Origin: Prorocentrum cordatum
Taxonomy: Eukaryota > Sar > Dinophyceae > Prorocentrales > Prorocentraceae
Direction of reading: 5' to 3'
Assembly: GCA_963575745.1 (NCBI GenBank)
Contig: CAUYUJ010015506.1
Span: forward strand, 33,501 to 97,500
DNA length: 64,000 nt
Of the stretch, positions 9,481 to 18,679 are shown piece after piece. The notes under the pieces were generated by a model. It searched no databases and was not told where the DNA came from. It saw only the letters and a list, made by a program, of their open reading frames with translations. A program made the translations under genes and the position numbers. The stretch's first letter is position 1, and the number at the start of each line of letters is the position of its first letter.

Positions 9481-10090
9481 GTTGCAGATATGTGAGTCGT
9501 TCCAGCTCTTCGTGGTATGAGTCGTTGGGGCCCCTCGTCCTTCCTTGTGTGACTCCTTCGGGCCCGTCATTGTGTGTAAGTCGTTCGGGCTCCTCGTGGT
9601 GTGAGTCCCCTCCTTGTGTGTGAGTCGTTCGGTCCCCTCCTCCTGGTGTAACTCGTTCGGGCTCCTCGTGGTGTGAGTCGTTCGGGGCCCGCGTCGTGGT
9701 GTGAGTCGTTCGGGCTCCTCGTGGTGTGAGACGTTCGGGCGCCTCGTCCTGGTGTGAGTCGTTCGGGCCCTCCCTTGTGGTGTGAGTCGTTCGGGGTCCT
9801 CGTGGTGTGAGTCGTTGGGGTCTCTCGTCCTGGTGTGAGTCGTTCGGGCTCCTCGTGGGGCCTGTTGGGGGCCTCTTGGAGCCTCTTGGGGCGTTTTGGG
9901 GGCCTCTTGGGGGCCTCTTGGGGGCGTCTTGGGGGCCTCTTGGAGCCTCTTGGGGTATTGGGGGCCTCTTGGGAGCCTCTTGAGGACCTCTTGGGGCCTC
10001 TTGGGGGCCTCTTGGGGGCCTCCTGGAGGCTTCTTGGGAGCCTCCTGGGGGCCTCTTGGGGCTATCTTGGGGCCTCTTGCGACCTCCTCA
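9481..10090. repeat. Tandem array 2, same repeat family as array 1
   Basis: Same GAGTCGTTCGGGC units (9490-9850) followed by GGGGCCTCTTGGG blocks (9855-10080). The order, short units then CTTGGGGG blocks then the shared GCCCCCTGAGAAGG end block, is the same as in array 1, so the two are probably a segmental duplication. Confidence 0.8.
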
Positions 10091-10168
10091 GAAGTGCAAG
10101 TGAGCGCTGCCCCCTGAGAAGGACAGAGTGAGTGCGAACTGCGGGCGGGGTCTGTTCGCAACGAAGAT

Positions 10169-10522
10169 GTGGTGCGTCTGAAGGTTCACGAGGACAACCT
10201 CGGTTGTGCTTCCATCGTGTGCAACATGAACACGTTCACTGACAGGGGTGCCCGTTGGCGCGTTGACTCCGACGGCGACTTCGCAACTGACAAGCACCGC
10301 GTGTTGTGGATGATAAGTACGCGCGTACTGTCGAACATGGGCATCCAGGGCAGTGCGCTTAGCGCGGGCTGTCGAGACATTCGCATTGCTAGCCCGCACG
10401 TTCGCCCAGATATCCTGGAAGCAGCCTACCGGAGCGGAACGCTCCATGTCGTAACGGCTGCGCCGAGGAAAGATTACGCTACTCGCATCACTCTGGAGCC
10501 AGAGGTGCGCGAAGAGGGATAG
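10169..10522 (+). CDS. Possible N-terminal part of the SF1 helicase, cut by a TAG
   Basis: This frame-2 ORF of about 118 codons ends in TAG at 10520-10522. The same frame then stays open into the helicase ORF, so it may be the natural N-terminus of that protein with a nonsense mutation. It has no ATG near its left end and begins just after array 2, so the true start may have been lost. Composition is that of an ordinary folded protein, with mixed hydrophobic and charged residues and no repeats. No motif was recognised. Confidence 0.4.
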   Translation: MVRLKVHEDNLGCASIVCNMNTFTDRGARWRVDSDGDFATDKHRVLWMISTRVLSNMGIQGSALSAGCRDIRIASPHVRPDILEAAYRSGTLHVVTAAPRKDYATRITLEPEVREEG

Positions 10523-10642
10523 TATCTCGGCGTTATCCTTGAATGGGTTGGCGACCGAGTATACCAGCGCGCTGCTCTTGTTCGCAGCGCTACTGCGGAG
10601 AATACTCCTGGGCTCGGCGCTCTGCGGGCTGCCTTTTCCATA

Positions 10643-13207
10643 GTGCAGCCTTGGTCTGGATCGCCAGTCGCAGTGGGAAATGTGCTGAATAATGGAGTCT
10701 CTCCATCGTCTGCCTTCATCCAGTCGGTATTGCGCATGCGCCGCATTCAGCTGTCGGACGATCAGAAGCGATGCGTGGAGACCATCAACGCCTCGGACAA
10801 TCATCACTTGGTTATCCAGGCTTACGCAGGTGCTGGAAGGTCGCTACTTTTGGCTTTGCTGGTCGAGGCAGCGTTGGCCCACGTCGACAGACAGAATGGC
10901 GCAGTGGTGATCGTGACTCCTTCGCGTAATCTGCGTGACTCCGTATTACAAGGTCCGGATTTCCTAGACAAGGTGTTTGGGGCGGACGATTTCGGGCCCC
11001 GAGTTGTTTGGCTCGGGCGACCTTCAGATGCCCCTGGGGCGTTGAGCACGTGGGAAAATAAGGTTGCGGAGTTGGTGCATGAGCAGCTGCACTTTCTGCG
11101 CGCATATGTGCAAGAACTGGAAGCTTTGCGTCTACGCCCTGCTTTTCAGAGTATCATGGAGTTCCGCATCTCCTGGAAGGACTTGCCAGCGGCCTCTGTT
11201 GTCGCGGTTGGGGACGCTGAGTTCGCGGCGTTGGAGGAGTTCCGCGGCCGTGCTCGCCAGCGCATGCTACAGATCTTCGCCATCAAACGGAGAAGGGCGG
11301 AGCTCTGGGAGGGCGTCACCAAAGAAGGCACCAACGGTTATCTCATCGTGCCAACAACGGATTATTTCGTCAAGTGGCGGGCGGGAACCATTAAAGGATA
11401 CCTGAACCGTTTGTTGGATCGCCTGGATATCAGCCTGTTCTGCATGGAAGAGTTTGAGTCCTACGACGTTTCCCAGGTGGTAGCTGCCTTGGCGAACGTG
11501 TCTGTGCAGACATTGCTCATGGTGGGGGACCAGCATCAGAGAGTGGAAAATGTCGGTGGCCGGCGTTCCCGCTCCACCTTCAGCTCCGACAGCGCGGTCG
11601 GCGCGCTGCCCTTCGCCCCGCGTGGCCTGGAAGGTGATGGCGAGGATTGCGCCGCGATGGCAGTGAGCGTAGCTCAGCCCACGCCGTCTGCTCTGACAGC
11701 AAGCGCGGCCGCCCCAGAGGCCCGTCCGTGGTGCGAATGGTGCCAAAAGGCCGAGAATGCAGTCCTCGACGTTTGCAAAAGGTGCGGCAAGGACGTCTGC
11801 AACTACGTGGCGCACTGCTTAGAGTTCGCGAGCACTTTTGCTTCTGACTCCGCTGTCGTTCGTGACACCACATTGCAGCGCGCATTCTACGACGGCGGCC
11901 AATGGTGGAGGAGTCCGGTGCGGGGCGGTGATGAAGTCGGTTGGCGCCCTCTCTTGTTCGAATGTTTATGCCGCGCCGTTGCCGCAGATTTGAGCGAGTA
12001 CAGGAGTCTCCAGCGGGAGGGGGAAGTTTTCCCACGACCAACGGTGCTGATCATCATGCCTTTGAGCCGGTCAGCAATCCCGCTGTGTTGCTTGATGCAA
12101 GGTGTTTTCGATGACTCAAGTCTGGGCCCAGGGGTCGTGCAAGTGTCGCTCCCTTTGAATGTGAGGGGGGAGAGCGTCCCTATAGTTCACTGCGTGCGGC
12201 GTCGTCGCACAGTGGGTGCTCAGGACCAATGCGCTGGGACGCAAAGGAACTTGAACCAAGAGTACATCAACGTGACGCGCGGGGTGATGAAGACTTGCAT
12301 GCGGGTAGAAGTTCAACCGTTCGGGCATCCAGGAATGCCGCGCGACGCGTGCCATGAGTATGTCGGCGGTGGGTCCAAGGGCGAGTTTTGCTCCGAATGC
12401 GCGAAGCGCAGGAACAAACGCATCTGGGACAACAAGCTTCCGTGGGGCATTCTCGAGGGCCGCCAGAATATACAAGCGTCGTATCACGACTGCTTTGCGG
12501 TTTGGCTTCGACATGATGCTGCTCGTCGTGTGCATGACATCGCTGATGAGGTTTGGTGGAAGCTGGAGCGTAACCGGATTCCAAACTTGCCGACCCTCGG
12601 CCAGGGGCGCAGCGAGTACAAATCCTTCGATGATGTCCTAGCGCAAGCAGCCGGCGCAGGCACCTCTCTTGCGCAATTCGTGCGCGAGTCCACCAGGTCG
12701 CTTCGGAAGTTGGGTCATGGAGCGGCAACCGAGCGATGGGACGTGCAGGAGATGCACGACAAGGTGAGCCGCGATGTGGACTTGATGGATTGGATGCCAG
12801 GCATGACGTTCGGCCATTTGTTGCTGCCGTGCGCCACCGCAGAGGTGAGCTCCGAAGCAGGCAAAGGCGTGACGCGCCTCTGCTTCCCATTTCTTCATGC
12901 TCAGAGACGGACAACGTCGATCGAAGCAGACAGCTGTACAGACACCGGAAGGGAGTGGTCTACGGATGGACAGTGGCGCCTGATTGCATGCCACAGGAAA
13001 TCGAAGGCGAGTTCATATTGGATAGGTTGCCCTTGGTTATCAATATCCATTTCCCAGAAGCACAGTGGAGCATCGGGAAGCTGCCGACGGGCGTATGCCC
13101 GTCGAAGCGGAGATCCAGGACCTGGACAGTCAACAAGCACACGGGCATCGAAGCTCGGCGCACGGGCTTCTGGATGCTCCCCGACTTCGCTTCCACCGCT
13201 CGCATGA
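10643..13207 (+). CDS. Superfamily 1 DNA/RNA helicase, motor part
   Basis: The frame is open from 10523; the first codon given is GTG, and the first ATG lies at the LRMRRIQL segment near 10735. A Q-motif-like LSDDQKRCVE precedes the Walker A sequence AYAGAGRSLL at 10823-10849. It has Arg (10838) where the canonical P-loop has Lys. A DE-box-like CMEEFES lies at about 11441-11461 and motif III GDQHQ at about 11525-11539. A four-cysteine cluster, C-x2-C ... C-x2-C, lies at about 11731-11790, and another cysteine-rich patch near 12350-12400. NQEYINVTRG near 12255 resembles motif VI. Coding similarity shifts to frame 1 at about 12890-12930, so the last ~90 residues are probably out of frame. The enzyme would unwind nucleic acid using ATP; the Lys to Arg change leaves activity uncertain. 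Confidence 0.75.
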   Translation: MQPWSGSPVAVGNVLNNGVSPSSAFIQSVLRMRRIQLSDDQKRCVETINASDNHHLVIQAYAGAGRSLLLALLVEAALAHVDRQNGAVVIVTPSRNLRDSVLQGPDFLDKVFGADDFGPRVVWLGRPSDAPGALSTWENKVAELVHEQLHFLRAYVQELEALRLRPAFQSIMEFRISWKDLPAASVVAVGDAEFAALEEFRGRARQRMLQIFAIKRRRAELWEGVTKEGTNGYLIVPTTDYFVKWRAGTIKGYLNRLLDRLDISLFCMEEFESYDVSQVVAALANVSVQTLLMVGDQHQRVENVGGRRSRSTFSSDSAVGALPFAPRGLEGDGEDCAAMAVSVAQPTPSALTASAAAPEARPWCEWCQKAENAVLDVCKRCGKDVCNYVAHCLEFASTFASDSAVVRDTTLQRAFYDGGQWWRSPVRGGDEVGWRPLLFECLCRAVAADLSEYRSLQREGEVFPRPTVLIIMPLSRSAIPLCCLMQGVFDDSSLGPGVVQVSLPLNVRGESVPIVHCVRRRRTVGAQDQCAGTQRNLNQEYINVTRGVMKTCMRVEVQPFGHPGMPRDACHEYVGGGSKGEFCSECAKRRNKRIWDNKLPWGILEGRQNIQASYHDCFAVWLRHDAARRVHDIADEVWWKLERNRIPNLPTLGQGRSEYKSFDDVLAQAAGAGTSLAQFVRESTRSLRKLGHGAATERWDVQEMHDKVSRDVDLMDWMPGMTFGHLLLPCATAEVSSEAGKGVTRLCFPFLHAQRRTTSIEADSCTDTGREWSTDGQWRLIACHRKSKASSYWIGCPWLSISISQKHSGASGSCRRAYARRSGDPGPGQSTSTRASKLGARASGCSPTSLPPLA

Positions 13208-14541
13208 TCCAGGGGGCGACGTTGGAGGCGGCATTCGCGGACCTGCAGCGTTGGTCCAGCAGGGCGTCCATGACGGCTCAGATTGCTGCCTACGTATGCT
13301 TGTCGAGGGTGAAGCGATTGCTGAGCATCTGCGCCATGCAGCCGTTCTCGACCTTTCTGTTCGGCCTCGGCAGCCCAGTGGGGCCCGAGCGACTGGTGCG
13401 GAAGCTTTCCGGCCAGATCACAGGAGACGAGGCGATCCATGAGTGGAGTGCGCTTGGTGACGAGGCCGCTGAAGCTGAGAAGATGGACCCCATGGCGAGG
13501 AAGCACCTGTGCGCCTGCTGCAACCTCAAAGGGAAGCGGGATTACATGCTCGACGCCCGCGACTTCGGCATGAAAGCAGCCGCCGACTTCTACGAAAAGT
13601 ACGTGTCGCAGGGGAGGTGGACGAGATGCGTGGACTGCGCGCGCGAGGTCGGCGCAATGCCTTCTCGGTCTGCGCGGGCGGGCGAGGCTTCCCAAGGGAT
13701 GCCCGATGGAAACGCTCCAAGGACAGTCCCGCCAGACGATTCAGTATGCAAGCGGTGTGTGGAACGTGATGACTGGAAGAAGAGCCTGACCCCGCAGAGC
13801 CACGGGTGCTCTACTTGCAAAGAAGTTTTTGAGGCAGGCGCTTGGGGCGCGCAGATTATTTACAACCGTCGGCATTCCGATCGAGACCTCGTGTGCCCGG
13901 GCTGCGCAAAGCGAGGGTTCGCGCCCGGCAAGTACGACGAGCACCAGTGCGAAGATCGCTTCGAGCACTTGGGCCGCCTTGCGTTCGACGAACACGTGCT
14001 GTGCAACGCGAAGCGGCAGGGGAAGTCCCGCTTGGTGTGCCTGGACTGTCAGACGAAGCTGCGGTGCGGGAAATGTACAACGGCGTATGAGATGAAGTGC
14101 TGGTCGAAGCCTGAACGCGATCATCACGCGTCTTCTCAGGGCACAACTCTGGTTTGCAAAGCATGCCGTGCGCTAGGGTTCCACCCGTGTGACCTGGAGA
14201 CGTACACGTGCCAGAGGTGCACTTTCAGGTTTGGCGCCCGCATGTTCAACCAAAAACTACTCAATCACCACAAGAATAGCAATCGCATGAAGCTACAGTG
14301 CAAGGAGTGCGTCGCTGACATCGAAGAACGAGTGCGCCACCTGCGCAAAGCACTTCAGAAGAGCAAGCGAAAGTGCAAGTGCCATTGCCGCGTTCACCAA
14401 GCCAAATGCCCGCTGACCCCCGTCTTTTTCGGAGAGAAACGCTGGCCGGGCAGCGACGGAGCGATATCCGCCGACGACCGGAAGTTGTTGGACGAGTTGC
14501 AACCGATTCCGGAATGGTGGGGCAAAGCCTGGGGACGATGA
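12736..14541 (+). CDS. SF1 helicase C-terminal motor region with Stc1-like zinc ribbons
   Basis: Frame 1 carries the continuation from about 12930. RMIQGATLEAAFADLQ (from 13201) and AAYVCLSRVKRL (about 13285-13320) match the style of motifs V and VI of Pif1/RecD-type helicases. From about 13505 the protein is a series of C-x2-C ... C-x2-C units: CACC, CVDC, CKRC, CSTC (13807), CPGC, CLDC, CGKC, CKAC, CQRC and CKEC (14299-14310). The last unit, with a Phe-rich centre between two C-x2-C pairs, resembles the Stc1 domain, which in fission yeast links RNAi to heterochromatin. That functional link is only inference here. A basic, Lys/Cys-rich tail ends at 14541, about 50 bp before the 710-bp satellite. 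With the upstream ORF it would form one protein broken by one frameshift. Confidence 0.75.
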   Translation: MGRAGDARQGEPRCGLDGLDARHDVRPFVAAVRHRRGELRSRQRRDAPLLPISSCSETDNVDRSRQLYRHRKGVVYGWTVAPDCMPQEIEGEFILDRLPLVINIHFPEAQWSIGKLPTGVCPSKRRSRTWTVNKHTGIEARRTGFWMLPDFASTARMIQGATLEAAFADLQRWSSRASMTAQIAAYVCLSRVKRLLSICAMQPFSTFLFGLGSPVGPERLVRKLSGQITGDEAIHEWSALGDEAAEAEKMDPMARKHLCACCNLKGKRDYMLDARDFGMKAAADFYEKYVSQGRWTRCVDCAREVGAMPSRSARAGEASQGMPDGNAPRTVPPDDSVCKRCVERDDWKKSLTPQSHGCSTCKEVFEAGAWGAQIIYNRRHSDRDLVCPGCAKRGFAPGKYDEHQCEDRFEHLGRLAFDEHVLCNAKRQGKSRLVCLDCQTKLRCGKCTTAYEMKCWSKPERDHHASSQGTTLVCKACRALGFHPCDLETYTCQRCTFRFGARMFNQKLLNHHKNSNRMKLQCKECVADIEERVRHLRKALQKSKRKCKCHCRVHQAKCPLTPVFFGEKRWPGSDGAISADDRKLLDELQPIPEWWGKAWGR

Positions 14542-14591
14542 GGTACCGCGCGGTGCCCGTGGACCCAGACCTTCAACTGGCGACATTATCG

Positions 14592-17007
14592 CTGGGTACA
14601 GTGAGGCTGGACACGGGATGTTGCCTCAATGGGTTCGGTGGTTCCTGTATGCATGGCTACGGCTTCGGTATCTATCCAATGGTGGATGTGCCTCTACTCA
14701 TTTTCAGTGGCGCTTCAGGTGGGCTCTACTATAGGAAACAGGTTGCTGGTGGGACTTGTATGCCACTTTGGCTGGAACCCGTACTTTGGTTCTCTGGTGC
14801 TGGTTACTGTACTCTGTGATGGTGCTGGTTACCCTGCTCAGGTGATGGTGCTGGTTACTGTATTCAGTGATGGTTCATTGGTGAGATTACCTTTGGATGC
14901 GCCGCTCAATCTGTAATGAGTGGTATCGCTACTTGGGAGCTCAGGCAGTTGTATCCTTGGGTGTGGGCGCTACTTGGGTTCAGTGGATTTGGTCGGTGCC
15001 CTCCTCCTGTTGAGAGTCGTTCGAGTCCTCCCTCCTGGTATGAAGCGTTCGGGTCTCTCCTCGTTCTCGGAGTCGTTCGGCGAGAGGCCCGAACGACTCG
15101 CACAAGGAGGGGCCCGAACGACTCAAACCAGGGCGAGGGGGCCGGCCCGAGGTGGTCGCCGTTATTGTCTCTTATTCTTGGTGCTTGCTGGGTTCCTTGG
15201 GGAGTCAGGCAGTGGGCTCAGATGGTGTATGGTCTCTCCTCCAGTACTGGTGAGGTCAATACTTACCACTATGGATTTACGCTGCTATACGAGGATACCT
15301 CTGGGTACAGTGAGGCTGGACACTGGATGTTGCCTCAATGGGGTCGGTGGTTCCTTTATACATGGCTGGGGCTTCGGTGTGTATCCAATGGTGGATGTGC
15401 CTCTACTCATCTTCCGTGGCGATTCAGGTGGAGTCGAGTATAGGAAACATCCCGCTGGTGGGACTAGTATTCCACTCTGGCTGGAACCCGTACTTTGGTT
15501 CTCTGGTGCTGGTTACTGTACTCTGTGATGGTGCTGGTTACCCTGCTCAGGTGATGGTGCTGGTTACTGTACTCAGTGATGGTTCATTGGTGAGATTACC
15601 TTTGGATGCGCCGCTCAATCTGTAATGAGTGGTATCGCTACTTGGGAGCTCAGGCAGTTGTATCCTTGGGTGTGGGCGCTACTTGGGTTCAGTGGATTTG
15701 TTCGGTGCCCTCTTCCTGTTGAGAGTCGTTCGAGTCCCCCCTCCAGGTATGAAGCGTTCGGGCCCCTCCTCGTTCTCGGAGTCGTTCGGCGAGAGGCTCG
15801 AACGACTCACACAAGGAGGGGCCCGAACGACTCAAACCAGGGCGAGGGGGCCGGCCCGAGGTGGTCGCCGTTATTGTCTTTTATTCTTGATGCTTGCTGG
15901 GTTCCTTGGGGAGTCAGGCAGTGGGCTCAGATGGTGTATGGTGTCTCCTCCAGTACTGGTGAGGTCAATACTTACCACTATGGATTTTACGCTGCCATAC
16001 GAGAGTACCTCTGGGTACAGTGAGGCTCGACACTGGATGTTGCCTCAATGGGGTCGGTGGATCCTGTATGCATGGCTTGGGCTGCGGTATGTATCCAATG
16101 GTGGGCGTGCCTCTACTCAGCTTCCGTGGCGCTTCAGGTGGGTTCTAGTATAAAACACATCCCCCTGGTGGGACTTGTATTCCATTCTGGCTGGAACCCG
16201 TACTTTGGTTCTCTGGTGCTGGTTAGTGTACTCTGTGATGGTGCTGGTTACCCTGCTCAGGTGATGGTGCTGGTTACTGTACTCAGTGATGGTTCATTGG
16301 TGATATTACCTTTGGATACACCGCTCTATCTGTAATGAGTGGTATCGCTACTTGGGGGCTCAGGCAGTTGCATCCTTGGGTGTGGGCGCTACTTGGGTTC
16401 AGTGGATGTGTTCGGTGCCCTCCTCCTGTTGAGAGTAGTTCGAGTCCCCTTCCTGGTATGAAGCGTTCGGGCCCCTCCTTGTTATCGGAGTCGTTCGGCG
16501 AGAGGCTCGAACGACTCGCACAAGGAGGGGCCCGAACGACTCAAACCAGGGCGAGGGGGCCGGCCCGAGGTGGTCGCCGCTATTGTTTCTTATTCTTGGT
16601 GCTTGCTGGGTTCTTTTGGGGGTCAGGCAGTGGGCTCAGATGGTGTATGGTGTCTCCTCCAGTACTGGTGAGGTCAATACTTACCACTATGGATTTTACG
16701 CTGTTATACGAGAATACCTCTGGGTACAGTGAGGCTGGACACTGGATGTTGCCTCAAAGGTAGACGTGCCTCTACTCAGCTTCCGTGGCGCTTCAGGTGG
16801 GTTCTAGTATAGGAAACATCCCGTTGGTGGGACTTGTATTGCAACCTGGCTGGAGCCCGTGCTTGAGTTCTCTGGTGCTGGTTACTGTACTCTGTGATGG
16901 TGCTGGTTACCCTGGCAGGTGATGGTGCTGGAGACTCTACTCAGCGATGGTTCATTGGTGGGATTACCTTGTGATACAGCGCTCAATCAGTAATGGGTGG
17001 TATCGCT
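14592..17007. repeat. Satellite with ~710-bp period, left block (3.4 copies)
   Basis: Unit starts (CTGGGTACAGTGAGGCTGGA) are at 14592, 15301, 16011 and 16720, giving periods of 709, 710 and 709 bp. The fourth copy has an internal deletion after 16755 and stops at about 17007. Each full unit contains a GAGTCGTTCGG inverted repeat of the same core as arrays 1 and 2. Short ORFs of 130-200 codons recur in each copy but shift frame between copies, so I treat them as non-coding. Confidence 0.9.
15070..15099. repeat. Hairpin with perfect 11-bp stem inside the 710-bp unit
   Basis: GAGTCGTTCGG (15070-15080), 8-nt loop, then CCGAACGACTC (15089-15099). Equivalent hairpins recur in the other units at about 15779, 16488, 19292 and 20010, with small changes in the loop or stem. 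Confidence 0.8.
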
Positions 17008-17493
17008 GCCCGTCGACCCAGACTCTTTCCACACGTTTGAGGGACCACCGATCGCCGAGATCTCTCGCTGCGCCGCTGCCTGAGCGCCTGAGCACCGTTG
17101 CCTGCTGTTCGACCTAGTCGACCAGGCTCGAAGGCCTGTGCGAAAACATGTGTGTCCTCTTCACAGTCCTCCTCCTCCGCCTCTGCCTCGCTTGATTCGT
17201 TTCATTCGTGTCCCTGGGATCTCGCTTTTCTGGGGCCCTGGTTCCTTTGCCGGTTCCTGTTAGCTTGCCTTCGGTGGTTCCTCCGATCTCGCCTTTGCTG
17301 GTGCCTGCCTTTTTTTTTTTTTTCTGGTTCTTATCGGGTTTAGTAGTCGTGCGGGCCCCTGGGATTTCACTACTGCTGGTTCCTGGGAGTCGTGGCCAGG
17401 GACGGAGGCTCACAAGGGAGTGTGAGAGAGGCTAGGGTCCAGAAGAACTTTCTCATAAAGGGGTCGAAGGCATTGCGATTCCCTGACGATTTT
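17008..17493. other. Left part of the segment that interrupts the 710-bp satellite
   Basis: Unique sequence with pyrimidine-rich stretches and a T-tract at about 17310-17324. No gene is supported. It replaces roughly 230 bp of the satellite unit together with the ORF that follows. Confidence 0.5.
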
Positions 17494-17514
17494 CCGTAGC
17501 CATTGTGGCCCAAC
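17494..17514 (+). other. Degenerate spliced-leader-like sequence
   Basis: CCGTAGCCATTGTGGCCCAA (plus one base) matches the 21-nt core of the dinoflagellate spliced leader at 18 of 21 positions, including the first 11. It lies on the same strand as, and immediately before, the ORF ending at 18597. A chance match of this quality somewhere in the window is possible, so this is tentative. Confidence 0.4.
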
Positions 17515-18597
17515 ACAAATAGGCGCAAAATATTCGCGGCCAGTCCCCAGGAATTTCCCTGTGGCTGTGAGTTAGCTCCGCCTACCATTTATGCAGTGAG
17601 CTTAGCTCGGCACGGACGCTATTCTTTCCAACGCCGTAGTGCGTTCGGCATGGAGAAGCGTCCCCACGCTCTGGTGTCCTTGCTAGGGACGGGGGCTCCT
17701 GCTCACGATACTCACGCGACCTCGAGCGGGATGGCTACTCGTAGTGGCGAGGAACTTCGGAGTGACTTGGATCGTGCACTCCGTCGTGCACGCCGTGACC
17801 CCCGTCTTCGCAGCCGCTCCGAGGATCGTCCGCGCCCGCAGGAGGTGAAGCCCGACATCGATGACGTGCTCGCTCATGAACTAGACTTATGGAAGGCGGA
17901 TCCTAACCCTTGGAACTTCTGGGACTGGCGCTCTAAGAGTGGGCGTTCGAAAGCAGCTTGCGCATCCCGTACCTCTGCGCCTGCTGGTGCCAGGAACTCC
18001 CCTCCTCGGAGGCGCCGAACCACCAGCGTACCGCGGAGACGCATCCAGAGCAGGGCGCGCAGTCGTAGCCGCAGCAAGAGCATCCCAAGGGTACGTGGAT
18101 ATCCGTTGGCGAGTCGCCCCCGTTCCAGTACGCACACGATGTGCCCAGACAAGCCCGATGGGCGCCTCAGCGACACCAAGAGCGCGACGAGACGTGAACA
18201 GGAAGCTGGGGCAGTCCACCGTCGCCAGGCTCTTGACGAAATCTCCGAGGCCACCACCGACCGGGCTGATGACGTGGTTGGCTCGCAGGCCCACAGGGGT
18301 AGCCGTTCGCCACCCGCGCCTGGTCCTGCACCTACTATGCAGGAGAGGCGCGCCAAGAGAACGGCGAGCCACGCGTTTCTGGACGCCCGTATGAACTTGT
18401 TGGAGGAACGCTTGAGAGAAGCCCGTGCGTTGAGTTCCGAACTCCGCGATGCCCACGCGGCAGCAGCGGTGGAGGAAGCTCGCGTGGGCAGTTCTTCGCA
18501 CCCCCCTGTCCCCGTCCGCCGTCAGAAGCCGCAGCTGAAGACAGCGGCCACCAAGGACAACACCAAGAAGAAAGGGAAGTCTAAGGGCAAGCGGTAA
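17503..18597 (+). CDS. Hypothetical Arg/Ser-rich basic protein
   Basis: An uninterrupted ORF of 364 codons. If the SL-like sequence marks an mRNA 5' end, translation would begin further in, at the Met near 17650 (MEKRPHAL) or near 17731 (MATRSGEEL). The N-terminal part has alternating Arg and acidic residues; a short aromatic segment, NPWNFWDW, lies at about 17905-17928. The middle is rich in SR, RS and RR pairs, like nuclear RNA-binding or Gag-like proteins. A likely short coiled coil follows (LLEERLREARALSSELRDA, about 18400-18456), and the protein ends in a Lys/Gly-rich tail. Codons favour G/C at the third position. No family was recognised. It lies inside a block that interrupts the satellite. 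Confidence 0.5.
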   Translation: MWPNTNRRKIFAASPQEFPCGCELAPPTIYAVSLARHGRYSFQRRSAFGMEKRPHALVSLLGTGAPAHDTHATSSGMATRSGEELRSDLDRALRRARRDPRLRSRSEDRPRPQEVKPDIDDVLAHELDLWKADPNPWNFWDWRSKSGRSKAACASRTSAPAGARNSPPRRRRTTSVPRRRIQSRARSRSRSKSIPRVRGYPLASRPRSSTHTMCPDKPDGRLSDTKSATRREQEAGAVHRRQALDEISEATTDRADDVVGSQAHRGSRSPPAPGPAPTMQERRAKRTASHAFLDARMNLLEERLREARALSSELRDAHAAAAVEEARVGSSSHPPVPVRRQKPQLKTAATKDNTKKKGKSKGKR

Positions 18598-18679
18598 ATC
18601 CTCCGTCTGCTGATGACGCGGACTTCCGTGTGCCGCCTATTGTGGGTTCTACGGAATCAACCGTTACTTTTCTGGAGTG

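Noticed and set aside
7548-10161. Long minus-strand ORFs (up to 368 codons) with Thr-His-Arg-Pro-Asn repeats
   Set aside because: They are translations of the tandem arrays. Several frames and both strands stay open, and there is no domain outside the repeat.
14592-16763. Recurring 130-200-codon ORFs in each 710-bp unit as a conserved small protein
   Set aside because: Frames shift between copies and the peptide is not preserved better than the DNA.
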